Of a DNA stretch of 36,342 bases, positions 23,255 to 31,647 are shown in pieces. The notes below the pieces were generated by a model. The model was given only the letters and a program-made list of their open reading frames with translations. It was not told the DNA's origin and did not search any database. Source of the DNA: Bacteroidales bacterium (GTDB lineage Bacteria; Bacteroidota; Bacteroidia; Bacteroidales; Muribaculaceae); the NCBI GenBank assembly GCA_900766975.1, contig CAAFXO010000067.1, positions 1-36,342 on the forward strand. The letters run 5' to 3'. The position numbers and the translations under genes were made by a program. Position 1 is the first letter of the stretch; the number at the start of each line of letters is the position of its first letter.

Positions 23255-25285
23255 ATGGAAACAACAAATAAGAATATCAGAATCATGAATCCGGCGGACT
23301 CCAAGATTCCCGAGGGTCCCGTCGCTGATAAATGGACTAATTACAAGGCTCATCAGAAGCTTGTAAACCCCGCTAACAAGCGTCGTCTCGACATCATCGT
23401 GGTCGGCACAGGTCTCGCCGGTGCTTCTGCCGCTTCTACACTGGCAGAGATGGGATTCAATGTGCTCAATTTCTGCATCCAGGATAGCCCCCGTCGCGCT
23501 CACTCCATCGCCGCTCAGGGTGGTATCAATGCAGCCAAGAACTATCAGAATGATGGCGACTCTGTATATCGTCTCTTCTATGACACCGTGAAGGGTGGTG
23601 ACTACCGCGCTCGCGAAGCCAACGTATATCGTCTGGCTGAAGTGTCCAACAATATCATCGACCAGTGTGTGGCTCAAGGTGTGCCCTTCGCTCGCGAATA
23701 TGGTGGTCTGCTCGCCAACCGCTCTTTCGGTGGCGCTCAGGTAAGCCGTACTTTCTATGCCAAGGGTCAGACCGGCCAGCAGCTCCTGCTCGGCGCTTAT
23801 TCTTCACTCAACCGTCAGATCCAAGCCGGAAAGGTGAAGAGCTACAACCGCTATGAGATGCACGAACTCGTGCTTATCAAGGATAAGGATGGCGTGGAAC
23901 GCGCTCGCGGTATCATCGCCAAGAACCTCGTCACCGGTAAGTTCGAACGCTTCGCAGCTCACGCTGTCGTAATCGCCACCGGCGGATATGGCAACACCTA
24001 CTTCCTTTCGACCAACGCCATGGGCTGCAACGTGTCTGCCGCTATGGCTTGCTATCGCAAGGGTGCTTATTTCGCCAACCCCGCTTTCGTGCAGATCCAC
24101 CCCACTTGTATCCCCGTGCATGGCGACAAGCAGTCGAAGTTGACTCTTATGTCAGAGTCTCTCCGTAATGACGGCCGCATCTGGGTGCCCAAGAAGCTCG
24201 AAGATGCCAAGCGTCTCCAGAGCGGCGAAATCAAGGGTAGCGATATCCCTGAGGCTGACCGCGACTACTATCTGGAGCGCCGCTATCCCGCCTTCGGTAA
24301 CCTCGTGCCTCGCGACGTGGCTTCTCGCGCCGCTAAGGAGCGTTGCGACCATGGCTTCGGCGTCAACAACACCGGCCTCGCCGTGTTCCTCGACTTCTCT
24401 GAGGCTATCAACCGCCTCGGCATCGACGTGGTGCGCCAACGCTATGGCAACCTCTTCGATATGTATGAAGAGATCACCGACGTCAACCCCGGCGAATTGG
24501 CAAAAGTGGGAGAAGATGGCTTGAACTATTACAACCCGATGATGATCTTCCCCGCTATCCACTACACTATGGGTGGTATCTGGGTGGACTATGAGCTCCA
24601 GACTTCTGTCAAGGGCCTCTTCGCTATCGGTGAGTGCAACTTCTCCGACCATGGTGCCAACCGCCTCGGTGCTTCGGCGCTGATGCAGGGTCTCGCCGAT
24701 GGTTACTTCGTGCTCCCCTACACTATCCAGAATTATCTTAGCGACCAGATCACCGTGCCTCACTTCACTACCGACACTCCCGAATTCGACGCTGCCGAGA
24801 AGAAGTGTGTCGCTGAAGAGGAACGCCTGATCAACATCAAGGGTCAGCGCTCTGTCGACTCTATCCATAAGGAATTGGGCCACATCATGTGGGAATATGT
24901 CGGTATGGCTCGCGACAAAGAGGGCTTGCAGAAGGCCATCACCATGCTCGACGACCTCCGCAAGGAGTTCAACACCAACCTCTATGTGCCCGGCACTGTG
25001 GGTGAGAGCATGAACGTCGAACTCGACAAGGCATTCCGTCTCAACGACTTCATCACCATGGGTAAACTCATCGCTTACGATGCTCTGAATCGTAACGAGA
25101 GCTGCGGTGGCCACTTCCGCACTGAATATCAGACCGAAGAGGGCGAAGCCAAGCGCGACGATGAGAACTACTTCTATGTAAGCTGCTGGGAGTATGAAGG
25201 CTCTGACGAGAAGGCTCCCGAGCTCATCAAGGAGACTCTGGAATATGAAGCAATCAATGTACAGACTCGTAACTATAAGTCATAA
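23255..25285 (+). CDS. sdhA: Succinate dehydrogenase/fumarate reductase flavoprotein subunit
   Basis: The catalytic subunit interconverts succinate and fumarate. At the N-terminus is the dinucleotide fold VVGTGLAGASAA (49-60), then AHSIAAQGGINAAKNY with His 83 as the covalent FAD site. HPTCIPVHGDKQSKLTLMSESLRNDG carries the active-site region, and GLFAIGECNFSDHGANRLGASALMQGLADG is the capping-domain return to FAD. Length 676 and sequence style match the Bacteroidetes B-type enzyme. It sits 10 nt after the cytochrome gene and 11 nt before the iron-sulfur subunit, in one operon. Confidence 0.97.
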   Translation: METTNKNIRIMNPADSKIPEGPVADKWTNYKAHQKLVNPANKRRLDIIVVGTGLAGASAASTLAEMGFNVLNFCIQDSPRRAHSIAAQGGINAAKNYQNDGDSVYRLFYDTVKGGDYRAREANVYRLAEVSNNIIDQCVAQGVPFAREYGGLLANRSFGGAQVSRTFYAKGQTGQQLLLGAYSSLNRQIQAGKVKSYNRYEMHELVLIKDKDGVERARGIIAKNLVTGKFERFAAHAVVIATGGYGNTYFLSTNAMGCNVSAAMACYRKGAYFANPAFVQIHPTCIPVHGDKQSKLTLMSESLRNDGRIWVPKKLEDAKRLQSGEIKGSDIPEADRDYYLERRYPAFGNLVPRDVASRAAKERCDHGFGVNNTGLAVFLDFSEAINRLGIDVVRQRYGNLFDMYEEITDVNPGELAKVGEDGLNYYNPMMIFPAIHYTMGGIWVDYELQTSVKGLFAIGECNFSDHGANRLGASALMQGLADGYFVLPYTIQNYLSDQITVPHFTTDTPEFDAAEKKCVAEEERLINIKGQRSVDSIHKELGHIMWEYVGMARDKEGLQKAITMLDDLRKEFNTNLYVPGTVGESMNVELDKAFRLNDFITMGKLIAYDALNRNESCGGHFRTEYQTEEGEAKRDDENYFYVSCWEYEGSDEKAPELIKETLEYEAINVQTRNYKS

Positions 25286-25296
25286 AATAAGCAACT

Positions 25297-26055
25297 ATGG
25301 AAGATAATATAATGAAAGTCAATCTTAGGGTGTGGCGTCAAGCCGGCCCGAAGGCTAAGGGCGAATTTGTGACTTATGAAGGAGTCGAGACTACGCCCGA
25401 TACATCTTTTCTTGAGACTCTCGACATCCTGAACGAGATGCTCGTGGAGCGTCAAGAAGAGCCCATCGTATTCGACCACGACTGCCGCGAGGGTATCTGC
25501 GGTATGTGTTCGCTCTATATCAACGGACACCCTCATGGTCCCGCTACAGGTGCCACCACTTGCCAGCTCTATATGCGTAGATTCCGCAACGGCGAGACTA
25601 TCACCGTGGAGCCCTGGCGCTCGGCTGCCTTCCCTATAATCAAGGACTTGATGGTAGACCGCAACGCATTCGATAAGATCCAGCAGGCAGGCGGCTATGT
25701 GTCGTTCAACTGCGGCGGCGCTCAGGATGCCAACAGTATTCCTATCTCTAAGGTGCAGGCTGACGAGGCTATGGACTCTGCAAGCTGCATCGGCTGTGGC
25801 GCTTGCGTGGCTGCTTGTAAGAATGGCTCGGCTATGCTCTTCGTTTCGGCTAAGATCAACCAGCTCTCTCGTCTTCCCCAGGGCGCTGTGGAACGCGATC
25901 GCCGCGCTCTCGCCATGGTGGCTAAGATGGATGAACTCGGCTTCGGCAACTGCACCAACACCGGTGCTTGCGCCGCTGAGTGCCCCAAGAACATCAAGAT
26001 GGCGAACATCGCTCGCATGAACCGCGAGTTTATCGCCGCTAAGTGCCGTAAATAA
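25297..26055 (+). CDS. sdhB: Succinate dehydrogenase/fumarate reductase iron-sulfur subunit
   Basis: The 252 residues relay electrons between flavin and heme. The [2Fe-2S] ligands are C63, C68 and C71 in DCREGICGMC plus C89. The second domain has CIGCGACVAAC (C164, C167, C170, C174) and CTNTGACAAEC (C219, C225, C229), supplying the [4Fe-4S] and [3Fe-4S] clusters. The start could be ATG 25297 or 25312; the former is 11 nt after sdhA. A strong terminator closes the operon. Confidence 0.97.
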   Translation: MEDNIMKVNLRVWRQAGPKAKGEFVTYEGVETTPDTSFLETLDILNEMLVERQEEPIVFDHDCREGICGMCSLYINGHPHGPATGATTCQLYMRRFRNGETITVEPWRSAAFPIIKDLMVDRNAFDKIQQAGGYVSFNCGGAQDANSIPISKVQADEAMDSASCIGCGACVAACKNGSAMLFVSAKINQLSRLPQGAVERDRRALAMVAKMDELGFGNCTNTGACAAECPKNIKMANIARMNREFIAAKCRK

Positions 26056-26074
26056 TCTCCGTTAATTCCTAAAT

Positions 26075-26110
26075 AAAAGAGGGCGTCTCTTCGCGAGACG
26101 CCCTCTTTTT
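26075..26110 (+). terminator. Terminator of the sdh/frd operon
   Basis: AAAAGAGGGCGTCTC pairs with GAGACGCCCTCTTTT around a short TTCGC loop, followed by a T-run to 26110. The A-run on the left lets it act on the opposite strand too, where the Ig-like lipoprotein gene ends at 26159. Confidence 0.92.
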
Positions 26111-26130
26111 ATAGTAGTTAATGCCAACCT

Positions 26131-26161
26131 TTAGAGCGCGTTCCTTAGAGCGCGTTCCTTA
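26131..26161. repeat. Dispersed repeat, tandem doublet
   Basis: TTAGAGCGCGTTCC occurs twice back to back (26131-26144 and 26145-26158), followed by TTA. That final TTA (26159-26161) is the stop codon, read as TAA, of the - strand Ig-like lipoprotein gene. Confidence 0.9.
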
Positions 26162-28162
26162 GTATCTGATGCCATGTTGGCGATTACCTTTGTCGTTGGG
26201 GTCGAAGGGATTGCGCGTCGGATCGAAGATCTCTTCTTCATCTTCTTCTCCCTCTTCGCCGGTCTCGCCATTCTTGTTCTTGCTCTTGAGGAGTGAGGCA
26301 TTCTTGTTCTCTTTAGGCTTATTCTTCAAGAGGGCCTTCGGCTTCATCTGATCGACTGCCGTGTCGAAGACTGCCCAATTTTCCTCTTTATCCCAGTTCT
26401 TCTTGACATTGATCGCCTTGGGATAGTAGTATGCCAATTCGGGTTGTAAGCCCAAGAGGTAGTTGCCGGTGTCATATTCGCCATTGTCGTTGAGGTCGAG
26501 CACGACGCGAGCATAATATTGTCCCGGAGTGAGGAAGGGGAAGTAGGCATCTCCATTCTCCACAATCTCGGTGCGCACCACGGCGTCCGACTTGCTGAGG
26601 AGTTCGACGAAGGAGGGTGTATCCTCCAATCCGGTGAGGTGGAAGAGGAGCGAGCAGTAGTCCCCCTCGCTCTTGGTCTTAAACTCCTGCTTGAAGGGGC
26701 GAGTCGCCTTGCCATATATGTCGACGCCGGCAAGGGTGTCAATCTCAAGGCGGTATTCGGCACCATAATCCCAGGGATAGTCTATATTATATGTGCGTGG
26801 CTGCAGCGGGTCGGGGGAGAAGAATCGGAGTCGTTGCGGGGCTCTGACGAAGTTGGTGTCGACTTTGACATATAGTCGGGCGGCTGTCGTGTCAAGGCGC
26901 TCCAAGGGGGTGGGGATGGTCAGAGTCAAGGGCATATTGACATCTGCCGAACCTGATTGCTTCAGCTCGAAAGAGGTGGTGATCTTCGCCAAAGAGTCTG
27001 CCACCGAGATCTGAACCTTCTTATCCTTGCCCGTTTTTTTCTTCTTGGCAGGCCTGGGCTTGGCGGTGTTGAAGTCGAGAGTGTCGGTTACTACGCTTGC
27101 CACGAGATTCTGGTCGGTGCGGGTATAGGTGACATGCAGACGCAGCGAGTCGGTCTTGACCAGGTCGGGAGAGAGCCACCACACCAAGGAGTCGAGACGC
27201 TCGGAGGCTTCGAGACGTCCGAGACGAGTGATGTCAGGGCGTCCCTCCACTTTAATTTGAGGCAATGAGTCGGCGCGTGTATTAAACTTCAGGAAGACGC
27301 GTGTGGAGTCAAGTCGCTCATACTTGGTCATATACTGCTGACGAATCTCCGAATTGAACGATCTCAGCAGGATATCGTTGGGGAGGAATCGCGTACGAGG
27401 ACGACGAATGATAGTGTCGACCGTTCCGGCCTTGAGGTCATAGATGGTATCGATGGCGATGGTCTGCTCGGAGGTCGGTTCGATCTCCAAGTCATAGAAG
27501 GCCATATCCTCTTCGGGCGAGGAGTATCGATAGTCGTTGTCATTGTCGGTGAGGGCGAAGATGTGATACTTGCCGGGGGCGAGGCCGCGGATGGTAAATT
27601 CGCCGCGGTCGTCGGTCTTGGCGACACGCAGGAGGCGGAGGGTGGAGAAGGCGGTGTCGCTGAGGTTGGAATGGACACCGACGAGCATGCTCTGTTGCGG
27701 CTCGAGGTTACGCGCCCCGAGCACACGCCCCGAGATGCGAAGCGTGTCGATATTCTCACCGGTGGAGAAGGAATAGGCATAGCCCTGAAGGGCGTTCGCC
27801 TCGTTGTTGTCTTCGATGGCGTCGGCGAAGTCGACGGTATAGGTGGTGTTGGGCGCCAAGGAGTCAAACTCGATCTTTACCCTCCTGCCCAAGGAAGAGA
27901 CACGAGGTATCGCCACATTGGCAGGCGACACCACCACCTTGGAGAAGGCATCCTTGACGTTGATCAGTTCATTGAAGGTGATGGTCATCTTCGGATCCTT
28001 CACTCCGACCGAGCCGGAGGGGGGACTGCATGACACCACTCGCGGGGGATCCTCATCAATCGGACCACCCGAAGGCATACCCATGTTGGCACACGACCAC
28101 ATTGACACTATCAGGAGAGAGATCAGAAATGCTGTATAAAAATTATGATAATTCCTCATCAT
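26159..28162 (-). CDS. Lipoprotein with SbsA-type Ig-like domain, unknown function
   Basis: The N-terminus has a lipoprotein signal (FYTAFLISLLIVSMWSC, Cys 24), then MGMPSGGPIDEDPPRVVSCSPPSGSVGV leading into a Big_5/SbsA-like Ig domain (about 38-132, with ITFNELINVKDAFSKVVVSP and NTTYTVDFADAIEDNN). A carboxypeptidase-regulatory-like beta domain follows (about 140-235, with ISGRVLGA and GEFTIRGLAPGKYHIFALTD), then long beta-rich parts. The C-terminus is charged (GEEGEEDEEEIFDPTRNP). Proteins of this layout are common in Bacteroidetes outer membranes, but their job is not established. The stop codon lies inside the tandem dispersed repeat. Either of two adjacent ATGs may be the start. Confidence 0.8.
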   Translation of the reverse strand: MMRNYHNFYTAFLISLLIVSMWSCANMGMPSGGPIDEDPPRVVSCSPPSGSVGVKDPKMTITFNELINVKDAFSKVVVSPANVAIPRVSSLGRRVKIEFDSLAPNTTYTVDFADAIEDNNEANALQGYAYSFSTGENIDTLRISGRVLGARNLEPQQSMLVGVHSNLSDTAFSTLRLLRVAKTDDRGEFTIRGLAPGKYHIFALTDNDNDYRYSSPEEDMAFYDLEIEPTSEQTIAIDTIYDLKAGTVDTIIRRPRTRFLPNDILLRSFNSEIRQQYMTKYERLDSTRVFLKFNTRADSLPQIKVEGRPDITRLGRLEASERLDSLVWWLSPDLVKTDSLRLHVTYTRTDQNLVASVVTDTLDFNTAKPRPAKKKKTGKDKKVQISVADSLAKITTSFELKQSGSADVNMPLTLTIPTPLERLDTTAARLYVKVDTNFVRAPQRLRFFSPDPLQPRTYNIDYPWDYGAEYRLEIDTLAGVDIYGKATRPFKQEFKTKSEGDYCSLLFHLTGLEDTPSFVELLSKSDAVVRTEIVENGDAYFPFLTPGQYYARVVLDLNDNGEYDTGNYLLGLQPELAYYYPKAINVKKNWDKEENWAVFDTAVDQMKPKALLKNKPKENKNASLLKSKNKNGETGEEGEEDEEEIFDPTRNPFDPNDKGNRQHGIRY

Positions 28163-28341
28163 TCAAAAAAAAATAGAAGAAGAGCAAATCGACTCAGTTC
28201 CACCCCCTAAATACATAAAAAGGAGACAAAAAAGAGTCAGAACTCGCAATGCGACACCAAAAATAAGCAAAATAATCGACAAAATCGCCACAAAATGCAA
28301 ATTTTATAATCATCTATAACAAAAACATCAAAAAAAAGAGG

Positions 28342-28349
28342 TATATTTG
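28342..28349 (+). promoter_or_regulatory. -7 element upstream of secDF
   Basis: TATATTTG fits the Bacteroidetes -7 element, but no TTTG is found 20 nt upstream. Transcription would start near 28354, about 78 nt before the secDF ATG. The rest of the 269 nt divergent gap is A-rich and shows no other signal. Confidence 0.45.
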
Positions 28350-28366
28350 CAAACTTAAACTAATTA

Positions 28367-28390
28367 CCGCCTTACAGGGTGGTGATTTTT
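28367..28390 (+). other. Leader hairpin ahead of secDF
   Basis: ACCGCC pairs with GGTGGT (one G-U) around TTACAG and is followed by GATTTTT, so it resembles a small intrinsic terminator located between the promoter and the secDF start. It may attenuate transcription; the stem is short. Confidence 0.4.
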
Positions 28391-28431
28391 GGTGCAAAAA
28401 AATTAATAATTAAAAAATAATAACAAAACAA

Positions 28432-31401
28432 ATGCAGAACAAAGGGTTTATCAGCGTCATTGCGGGTCTGCTGGTTTTGATATGCGGTTTTTACATTTCA
28501 TTCTCGTTTGTGACACGTCACTATGAGAACGAGGCTAAAGCCTACGCAGCGAAGATGTCGAAGACCACAGACGAGACCAACGACGCTTACAAACAGAGTT
28601 TGAAGCAATTCAACGATTCGATCGACAAAGAGAAAGTTTACTTAGGTTACACCTACAACCAAGTGCGCAAGATGGAAGTGGGTCTTGGCCTCGACCTCAA
28701 GGGTGGTATGAACGTCGTGCTTGAGGTGTCAGTGCCAGACATACTTCGCCAGTATGCATCGGGCGAGCAGCAACTCGCTCAGATCAATGCAGCCATCAAG
28801 AAGGCTCAAGATGCAGGCGCCAAGACCAGCGATGCCGACTTCATCTCGAAGGTGGGAGCTCAGATCCAGCCGGGAGTGATGTCAGGTCTCTTCGTGCGCG
28901 AAGGCGAGTTCATGGGTCAGCTCAAGAGCAATGCCTCCAACGATGAGGTGATCGACGCGCTCAATAAGCAAGTCGACAGCCAAGTCGATGCTGCCTTCAA
29001 TATCTTCCGCACTCGTATCGACCAATTTGGCGTTGTGGCTCCCAACATCCAGAAGCTCCAAGACAAGAAGGGTCAAATCTTGTTGGAACTCCCCGGTGTT
29101 AAAGAGCCTGAACGTGTCACCGACCTTCTCAAGTCGAGCGCCAACCTGGAATTCTACGAAGTTTATAACTATAATGAGATCGCCGGCGACCTCCAGAATT
29201 TCGCTGCTCAGTATGCAGCACAAGATAGCGTAAATCACCTCAATGTGATCGCTCTATTGGGTGGTGCTCAACGCAGTGGCAGCCCTGTAGTCGGCATGGT
29301 GACTCCGTCGAACAAGATGCTCGTTGACTCGGTGATGAACAGCGACTTGGCAAAGAAGCTTCTCCCCTCCGACCTCTCTTTGGTATGGAGCGTGAAGCCC
29401 GCCGAGTTCCCCCGCACCGATGCCAAGGGCAACGTTATGAAGAAGGCTAACGGCGAGGATATCAAGGATGCTTATTGGGAACTCGTAGCCCTCAAGGGCG
29501 ACGCTGCTCTCGAAGGTGACGCCGTGACTTCCGCTTCTTCGGAATATGACAATATGCAGGGTAACATGGTCAACATGAAGATGACCAACCGCGGCGCTCA
29601 GGAGTGGGCTACTATCACTCGCAACAATATCGGCCGCGCCATCGCCATCGTGCTTGACAATAATGTCTACTCTTTCCCTAACGTAAATAATGAGATCACC
29701 GGTGGAAGCTCTCAGATCACCGGTAACTTCACCCCCGAAGAGGCCAACGACCTCGCCAACGTGCTCAAGTCGGGTAAGATGTCGGCACGCGTAGATGTGG
29801 TGAGCAATAACGTGATCGGCCCGAGCCTTGGTGCAGAGGCGATCCAGATGGGCTTCGTTTCTTTCATCGTGGCTATCATCCTCTTGATGATCTTGATGAT
29901 CGCTTACTATGGATGGGTGCCCGGATTGGTGGCAAACTGCGGTTTGATCCTCAACCTCTTCTTCACTCTTGGTATCTTGGCTTCATTCCAGGCTGTGCTT
30001 ACCCTCTCGGGTATCGCCGGTATCGTGCTGGCTCTCGGTATGGCTGTCGATGCCAACGTGCTTATCTTCGAGCGCACCAAGGAGGAACTCAAGAATGGCA
30101 AGAAGCTGCGTCAAGCCATCGCCGAAGGTTATAGCAATGCATTCTCCGCTATCTTCGACTCTAACTTGACTTCTGTCATCACCGGTGTGATCCTGCTGGT
30201 ATTCGGTTCAGGCCCCATCAAGGGTTTTGCCACTACACTGATCATCGGTATCGTCTGCTCGTTCTTCACCGCAGTGTTCGTAACTCGCGTTGCTTTCGAC
30301 CTCCTTACCAAGAATGGTCGCAACAGTGGTATGACTTTCGCCACTGCCATGAGCCGCAACTTCCTGACCAACCCCAAGATCAACTTCATGGGTCAAGCCA
30401 AGACCGCTTATATCGTATGGGGTGCGCTGATCGTTATCGGCGTAGTTTCACTCGTGTTCCGCGGCATGAACCAGGGTATCGACTTCTCGGGTGGTCGCAA
30501 CTATGTGGTGCAATTCGAGAAGGATGTCGACCGTGAGGCTGTTCAGAAGAATCTCACCGACCTCCTCCAGAAGAAGGCTAACGATCCTACCGTATCTGTA
30601 CAGGTGATCACCATCGACAATCCCTCCAAACTCCGTATCTCTACCAACTATAAGATCACTGACGAGGCTGAAGGTGTGGAAAATGAAATCACCGACCTCC
30701 TCTATGAGGGCTTGAAGAGCGAACTCACCGTCGGTGGCAAGGTAATGGATAAGACTGCCTTTACCATCGCCGACGAAAGCCGCGGTATCCTCTCGATCCA
30801 GAAGGTAGGTCCTTCGGTGGCTGACGATATGAAGCGTGACGCATATTGGGCTGTGGGCATCGCATTGATCTGTATGTTCCTCTACATCTTGCTCCGCTTC
30901 CGCAATGTTGCCTTCTCTGTAGGTGCACTCTGCGCTGTGGCTCTCACTTCATTCCTGATCATCGGCTTCTACTCCGTATGCTGGGGCTTCTTACCCTTCT
31001 CTATGGAGGTCGACCAGTCATTCATCGCTGCCGTGCTGACCATCATCGGTTATCAGATCAACGATACCGTGGTTGTGTTCGACCGTGTGCGTGAGATGAT
31101 CAAGGAGTATCCGAAGGAGGATCGTCTGTTGACCTTCAACAAGGCACTCAACACTACTTTGAGCCGTACGATTATGACATCGTTCTCGACACTGCTCGTG
31201 TTGCTCTGTATCTTCTTCCTTGGTGGTGACACCATCCGTTCGTTCACATTCGCTATGATCTTCGGTGTAGTAGTCGGTACATTCTGCTCACTCTACTGTG
31301 CAGCACCGATCGCCTTCCGCATCTTCAAGCGTGGCATGGACAAGAAGATCGTTGCCAACGATGGCAAGCCCGTGCTCGAAGGCAACCGTCGTTTCAAATA
31401 A
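28432..31401 (+). CDS. secDF: Protein translocase subunits SecD and SecF, fused
   Basis: The 989 residues are a SecD-SecF fusion, the proton-driven factor that pulls exported proteins through SecYEG; fusion is the rule in Bacteroidetes. SecD part: an N-terminal membrane helix (about 6-28), motif GLGLDLKGGMNVVLEV, a large periplasmic P1 region, and the membrane block with GMAVDANVLIFERTKEEL. SecF part: GMNQGIDFSGGRNYVVQF, a small periplasmic domain and the second membrane block with INDTVVVFDRVREMI. Twelve membrane spans are expected. It is probably monocistronic, with a -7 element and hairpin upstream and a strong terminator downstream. Confidence 0.97.
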   Translation: MQNKGFISVIAGLLVLICGFYISFSFVTRHYENEAKAYAAKMSKTTDETNDAYKQSLKQFNDSIDKEKVYLGYTYNQVRKMEVGLGLDLKGGMNVVLEVSVPDILRQYASGEQQLAQINAAIKKAQDAGAKTSDADFISKVGAQIQPGVMSGLFVREGEFMGQLKSNASNDEVIDALNKQVDSQVDAAFNIFRTRIDQFGVVAPNIQKLQDKKGQILLELPGVKEPERVTDLLKSSANLEFYEVYNYNEIAGDLQNFAAQYAAQDSVNHLNVIALLGGAQRSGSPVVGMVTPSNKMLVDSVMNSDLAKKLLPSDLSLVWSVKPAEFPRTDAKGNVMKKANGEDIKDAYWELVALKGDAALEGDAVTSASSEYDNMQGNMVNMKMTNRGAQEWATITRNNIGRAIAIVLDNNVYSFPNVNNEITGGSSQITGNFTPEEANDLANVLKSGKMSARVDVVSNNVIGPSLGAEAIQMGFVSFIVAIILLMILMIAYYGWVPGLVANCGLILNLFFTLGILASFQAVLTLSGIAGIVLALGMAVDANVLIFERTKEELKNGKKLRQAIAEGYSNAFSAIFDSNLTSVITGVILLVFGSGPIKGFATTLIIGIVCSFFTAVFVTRVAFDLLTKNGRNSGMTFATAMSRNFLTNPKINFMGQAKTAYIVWGALIVIGVVSLVFRGMNQGIDFSGGRNYVVQFEKDVDREAVQKNLTDLLQKKANDPTVSVQVITIDNPSKLRISTNYKITDEAEGVENEITDLLYEGLKSELTVGGKVMDKTAFTIADESRGILSIQKVGPSVADDMKRDAYWAVGIALICMFLYILLRFRNVAFSVGALCAVALTSFLIIGFYSVCWGFLPFSMEVDQSFIAAVLTIIGYQINDTVVVFDRVREMIKEYPKEDRLLTFNKALNTTLSRTIMTSFSTLLVLLCIFFLGGDTIRSFTFAMIFGVVVGTFCSLYCAAPIAFRIFKRGMDKKIVANDGKPVLEGNRRFK

Positions 31402-31447
31402 TCTGCTGAAGGGCAACAACCCAAAGAGAAAAACCAACCCAACCATA

Positions 31448-31484
31448 ATAGGGGCGTATCTTCCGGATACGCCCCTATTTTTTT
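31448..31484 (+). terminator. Terminator of secDF
   Basis: ATAGGGGCGTATC (31448-31460) pairs with GGATACGCCCCTAT (31464-31477) around a small loop, followed by seven T. Confidence 0.93.
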
Positions 31485-31493
31485 ACAATTCAG

Positions 31494-31525
31494 TTTGCAT
31501 ATATCGCTGAAATAGTGTATCTTTG
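31494..31525 (+). promoter_or_regulatory. Promoter of the AAA ATPase gene
   Basis: TTTG 31494-31497 and TATCTTTG 31518-31525 are separated by exactly 20 nt. The predicted start is near 31530, immediately before the 22 bp tandem array, so the array is transcribed as part of the 5' leader (about 118 nt). Confidence 0.8.
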
Positions 31526-31531
31526 CACCAA

Positions 31532-31619
31532 GAATTGAACATTTTGTAAGAGAGAATTGAACATTTTGTAAGAGACTTCTGAACATTTTGTTTCGGAGAA
31601 TTGAACATTTTGTAAGTTA
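31532..31619 (+). repeat. 4 x 22 bp tandem array in the ATPase leader
   Basis: Four contiguous units begin at 31532, 31554, 31576 and 31598. Units 1 and 2 are identical, unit 4 differs only at its last bases, and unit 3 has diverged at both ends; all share GAACATTTTG. ACA-TTT-TGT gives each unit a small dyad. The exact 22 bp period puts every unit on nearly the same helix face. No spacers separate the units. Confidence 0.92.
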
Positions 31620-31647
31620 CTTTCTAACAATATAAGATAAAATTATT

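Noticed and set aside
31532..31619. The 22 bp array as a CRISPR array or as plasmid-type replication iterons
   Set aside because: The units are contiguous with no spacers and no cas or rep gene is near; position right after a promoter argues for regulation of the ATPase gene.
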